From: Methanobacteriota archaeon
GTDB taxonomy: Archaea; Thermoplasmatota; Poseidoniia; Poseidoniales; Poseidoniaceae
Reading direction: 5' to 3'
DNA: 35,862 nt
NCBI GenBank assembly: GCA_011524855.1
Contig: WTJK01000053.1
Location: 10,550 to 46,411 of the forward strand
Shown in pieces: positions 33,332 through 35,862 of this stretch. Positions within the stretch are counted from its first letter, which is position 1. Each line of letters begins with the position of its first letter. The notes under the pieces were generated by a model. It was not told the DNA's origin. It saw nothing but the letters and a program-made list of their open reading frames with translations, and did not search any database. Both the position numbers and the translations under genes were made by a program.

Positions 33332-34567
33332 TCAGGGGTTGTCCAAGAGGTCCTCAAGCCCGGTGCGGAACGCCGCCACCGAACGCCGGTGGTCGACCAT
33401 TTGTGTGTGCTCCCGAGCCAGGGTCCCGTAGTGTTCTCGGTTTTCGTACACCGTCCTGAGGGCGTCAATCACCGCCTCGGTATCGTGCCCGTCGTCCACG
33501 AGCACACCGCCTTGGCCAAGCGCTTCTTTTTGCGACCCCACATCAGAGGTCACGCTGGGCACCCCAAACAAACCGGCCTCGCCGATCACCCGGCCCCATG
33601 AGCCGGTCGTCTCAAACAGAATCAGGTGGACGTCGATGCTGGCAAAAAAGGTGGCAGCGTCAACGTGGCCCAGCACCCGTGCGTTCGGATGATGCGCCAG
33701 TTGTTGCGGGTACGCACTGCCACCGGCGATGTGTACCTCGGCCTCCGGCCACCGTTCACGCAACCTTGGCAGGATCTGCTGGTACATGCGCAACCCCTTC
33801 TCCGGCGTCACGACCATGATGCCGATCGTGGGCGGTGCGTCAGCAGCACGTTTGGCCTGTTCGCTGGCTCGCAGCGCCTTGACGTCCTCCATGCTCCCGA
33901 ACCGTCCACCAAAATCAATGGGGAGCGGCACGCTGTGGCCACGCTGAATGGAAAAGCGAGTGCGGATGTCGGCCAGCAATCCCTCACCGGCGGCACAGAC
34001 CAGCGCTGCGCCTTCCATCACCGGGCGGAACCGCTTCTCGAGTCGGAACACCGTGTCGTCACGAACGAACATGATGTACGGAATCCCACGGTCAGCAAAC
34101 GCTTTGGCCGCTCCGCAGGACCATTCGAGTTGCGTGAGGCCGATGGCACCATCATGGTTCTGACCGTCCAACCATGCGCCGACACGTGCGGCAAATTGAG
34201 GCCCGCGGCGGCCGAGATGTCGGTCATGGGCCCACTTTCTTCGCCGTTGCTCACCTTTGCGCTCCCGCAAACCCCATGCGACCTTTGACCAGAACCCTTC
34301 GATCGGCAGTTCGGTGGTCGTCAAGTCCACGTCGGGTCGCAGCAAGCCCATGCGCTCACCGCGGTCGCTGCTGGCAAAGGCGCTGACCGACCAAGCAGGG
34401 TGCGTCGGTGTGTCCGGGGCGGGGGTCATGGGGACGAACGTGGGTGCGGTCTCGAGGGTTGGGCCCGCGACCGACACGCCGTTGAGGAGGGCCGCCAACG
34501 ACCGCTCTGCTCCACCCCCCGGGGGGTCGAGGTCCCGCACAGCGGCGAAGAGTCGTCGGGTCCTCAT
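33332..34567 (-). CDS. Glycosyltransferase (GT-B, group 1-like)
   Basis: With the ATG at 34567 the protein has 411 residues. DLDPPGGGAERSL is the N-terminal G-rich start common in GT4 enzymes. The C-terminal half shows TIGIMVVTPEKGL, EVHIAGGS, ARVLGHVDAATFF and a nucleotide-sugar-binding region with GRVIGEAGLFGVPSVTSDVGSQKEAL. The substrate is unknown. An ATG at 34618 is an alternative, but a weak TATA-like CTCAAAGG (34589-34596) about 25 nt before 34567 favours the shorter form. Confidence 0.82.
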   Translation of the reverse strand: MRTRRLFAAVRDLDPPGGGAERSLAALLNGVSVAGPTLETAPTFVPMTPAPDTPTHPAWSVSAFASSDRGERMGLLRPDVDLTTTELPIEGFWSKVAWGLRERKGEQRRRKWAHDRHLGRRGPQFAARVGAWLDGQNHDGAIGLTQLEWSCGAAKAFADRGIPYIMFVRDDTVFRLEKRFRPVMEGAALVCAAGEGLLADIRTRFSIQRGHSVPLPIDFGGRFGSMEDVKALRASEQAKRAADAPPTIGIMVVTPEKGLRMYQQILPRLRERWPEAEVHIAGGSAYPQQLAHHPNARVLGHVDAATFFASIDVHLILFETTGSWGRVIGEAGLFGVPSVTSDVGSQKEALGQGGVLVDDGHDTEAVIDALRTVYENREHYGTLAREHTQMVDHRRSVAAFRTGLEDLLDNP

Positions 34568-34607
34568 GCCGTTGCCTTCGTTGTGACCCCTTTGAGCGTT
34601 GTGGGTT

Positions 34608-34627
34608 GCATGCTGCACAGTGCATGC
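34608..34627. repeat. Palindrome cluster upstream of the glycosyltransferase
   Basis: Two GCATGC hexamers (34608-34613 and 34622-34627) flank a TGCAC-A-GTGCA inverted repeat (34614-34624). It lies about 45-60 nt before the glycosyltransferase start and just after the DRG gene. It could be an operator; no regulator was identified. Confidence 0.35.
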
Positions 34628-34667
34628 GAACGCAAACAGTCAACGGTGTGCTCGTTGTTCAGGGCCA

Positions 34668-35783
34668 TCATCGCTTGACAACGATGGTGAGCACATCGCC
34701 GTCCTTGAGTTGGTGGTCCAGCCCCACACGCTGGTCGTTGAACTTCGCACTGGGGCCTCGAATCCGGGCGAACCGGAACTTGCGAACGAAGTCCCGGTGG
34801 AGCTTGATGCAAATGGTTTCCACCGTGGAATCGTCTTTGACGATGAGCGGCTCCTCCATGTCGGCTTCTTGGCCCTGGGGCTTGAGGTAAATCCGCATGA
34901 ACCCGAGGTTGTCGTAAATGAAATCCTTCAGTTCGTCCAGGCCGATGTCCTTGAACGCAGAGATGTTCATGATGGGCCATTCCTGGGGGAGGGCGGAGCG
35001 AGCACGAGCGATGTCATGCTCGGTGGCAATGTCGATTTTGTTGATGGCGATGACCGCTTTTTCGTACACCCGGTTGCCGGCGAGAGCGTCCACGATTTGC
35101 TCGGCGGTGGAATCTTCTCGAAGGGTGACGAGGGCCGAGGTAAAGCCAAACGTGCGGATGATGCCGGCGATTTCCTCGTCCGAAAGATGGGTTTGTTCCA
35201 CGGTGCTGCGAATTTCGATACCACCCCGTTCGGTCCGGTTGATGAAGACGGGGGGTTTGGTTTCGTTAAGACGCAGACCGGCGTTGTGCAGTTCGCGGTG
35301 AAGGACATTGAAGTGGCCGTCTTGGAACGGGTCCACGATGTAGAGCACCATGTCGGCGCTTCGAATCACGTTGAGGATTTCACGCCCCCGCCCCTTGCCT
35401 TCAGCGGCGCCTTTGATGAGTCCAGGCAGGTCAAGGATCTGGATTTTGGCACCTCGGTGTTCCATCACACCGGGAATGCAGGTCAGCGTTGTGAAGGCGT
35501 ACCCGCCCGCTTCGGAGTGAGCGTCCGTGACCTTTGAGATGAGGGTGGACTTTCCGACGGATGGAAACCCAACAAGCGCCACGGTGGCGTCGCCTGACTT
35601 GCGGACCTCGAAGCCCTTGCCCCCGCCGCTGGCCTTGGAATGGGCTGCCGTCTTCTCTTCCTTGAGCTTGAGTTGGGCAATTTTCGCCTTCAACTTCCCG
35701 ATGTGGGCGTTGGTGGCCTTGTTTTTCTGGGTCTTGTCGATCTCGGCGCGAATCAATTCGATTTGCTCCTTGATGGTCGCCAA
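34668..35783 (-). CDS. drg: DRG-family GTPase with TGS domain
   Basis: This Obg-superfamily GTPase is of the archaeal/eukaryal DRG type (Rbg1-like), linked to ribosomes and translation. With TTG at 35783 the protein has 371 residues, as expected. The N-terminal helix IKEQIELIRAEIDKTQKNKAT and the HIGKLKAKIAQLK segment are DRG hallmarks. G1 is GFPSVGKST (72-80), G3 DLPGL, G4 NKID, G5 SAF, and the C-terminal 75 residues form a TGS domain (PLIVKDDSTVETICIKLHRD). The frame is open to 35855, but SD GGGAGGG 6 nt before the TTG and family alignment favour TTG. Confidence 0.94.
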   Translation of the reverse strand: MATIKEQIELIRAEIDKTQKNKATNAHIGKLKAKIAQLKLKEEKTAAHSKASGGGKGFEVRKSGDATVALVGFPSVGKSTLISKVTDAHSEAGGYAFTTLTCIPGVMEHRGAKIQILDLPGLIKGAAEGKGRGREILNVIRSADMVLYIVDPFQDGHFNVLHRELHNAGLRLNETKPPVFINRTERGGIEIRSTVEQTHLSDEEIAGIIRTFGFTSALVTLREDSTAEQIVDALAGNRVYEKAVIAINKIDIATEHDIARARSALPQEWPIMNISAFKDIGLDELKDFIYDNLGFMRIYLKPQGQEADMEEPLIVKDDSTVETICIKLHRDFVRKFRFARIRGPSAKFNDQRVGLDHQLKDGDVLTIVVKR

Positions 35784-35789
35784 GCCAAA

Positions 35790-35796
35790 CCCTCCC
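35790..35796 (-). promoter_or_regulatory. Ribosome binding site deciding the drg start
   Basis: On the minus strand GGGAGGG ends 6 nt before the TTG at 35783, which selects TTG over the ATG at 35855. Confidence 0.6.
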
Positions 35797-35862
35797 GTTG
35801 TGCCGTTCAGCGGACCGTTCTTCAAGGCTCTTACGAAAGCCTCGCCTCGAATCAATCCTTTT

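Noticed and set aside
1-35862. CRISPR array, IS element or prophage
   Set aside because: No regularly spaced direct repeats, transposase, integrase or phage structural genes were seen.

Overview
The window looks like chromosomal DNA of a planktonic euryarchaeon, most likely a Thermoplasmatota member of the Marine Group II (Poseidoniales) type. This is inferred from gene content, not from a search. Archaeal markers are a CTP-dependent riboflavin kinase (RibK), an archaeosine-type tRNA-guanine transglycosylase with a PUA tail, archaeal-type PheS, a DRG-family GTPase with TGS domain and a tRNA-Thr with U73. Many genes have TATA-like boxes about 24-28 nt upstream of the start codon, as expected for leaderless archaeal mRNAs. 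Mixed in are genes of bacterial or organellar type: a mitochondrial-type citrate synthase, a full SUF operon with SufE, a pirin, a YdeI-family protein and TatC. The DNA is GC-rich, so most long antisense ORFs are shadows. No rRNA, IS element, prophage or CRISPR array was seen, and no gene-free stretch exceeds about 225 bases.

Layout. 1-4.4 kb: 3' part of citrate synthase, a convergent GDPD-family phosphodiesterase whose catalytic HRG motif sits at the C-terminus (apparent circular permutation), then a PAP2-like membrane protein and TatC. 4.3-7.5 kb, minus strand: small membrane protein, FolD, a membrane-anchored disordered protein with repeated short motifs, a PHP phosphoesterase, and upstream of them tRNA-Thr(UGU). 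7.6-12.7 kb, mostly plus: class I aminotransferase, small zinc-ribbon membrane protein, PheS, two YbjQ-like genes (one membrane-anchored), a convergent unknown gene, RibK. 12.7-23.7 kb, all minus: NifU-like scaffold domain, TgtA, a four-gene translationally coupled double ABC transporter cassette, an AttH/CrtC-like protein, a membrane PH-domain protein, a helical-repeat protein and TruA. 23.8-29 kb, plus: sufC-sufB-sufD-sufS-sufE-sufT, nearly all joined by 4-nt start/stop overlaps. 29-35.8 kb: pirin, YdeI-family protein, unknown membrane protein, glycosyltransferase, FkbM methyltransferase, second glycosyltransferase and DRG GTPase.

Working together. The SUF operon (scaffold SufBCD, desulfurase SufS with activator SufE, DUF59 targeting protein) and the divergent NifU-like gene form an iron-sulfur assembly locus. 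TgtA, TruA, PheS and tRNA-Thr serve translation and tRNA modification. The ABC cassette, AttH-like and PH-domain proteins look like an envelope module; one permease carries an Asp-rich calcium-binding-like ectodomain. The most unusual items are the permuted GDPD, the TgtA that has lost its zinc ligands while keeping its catalytic aspartates, and the ABC permease with the TSP3/excalibur-like insert.
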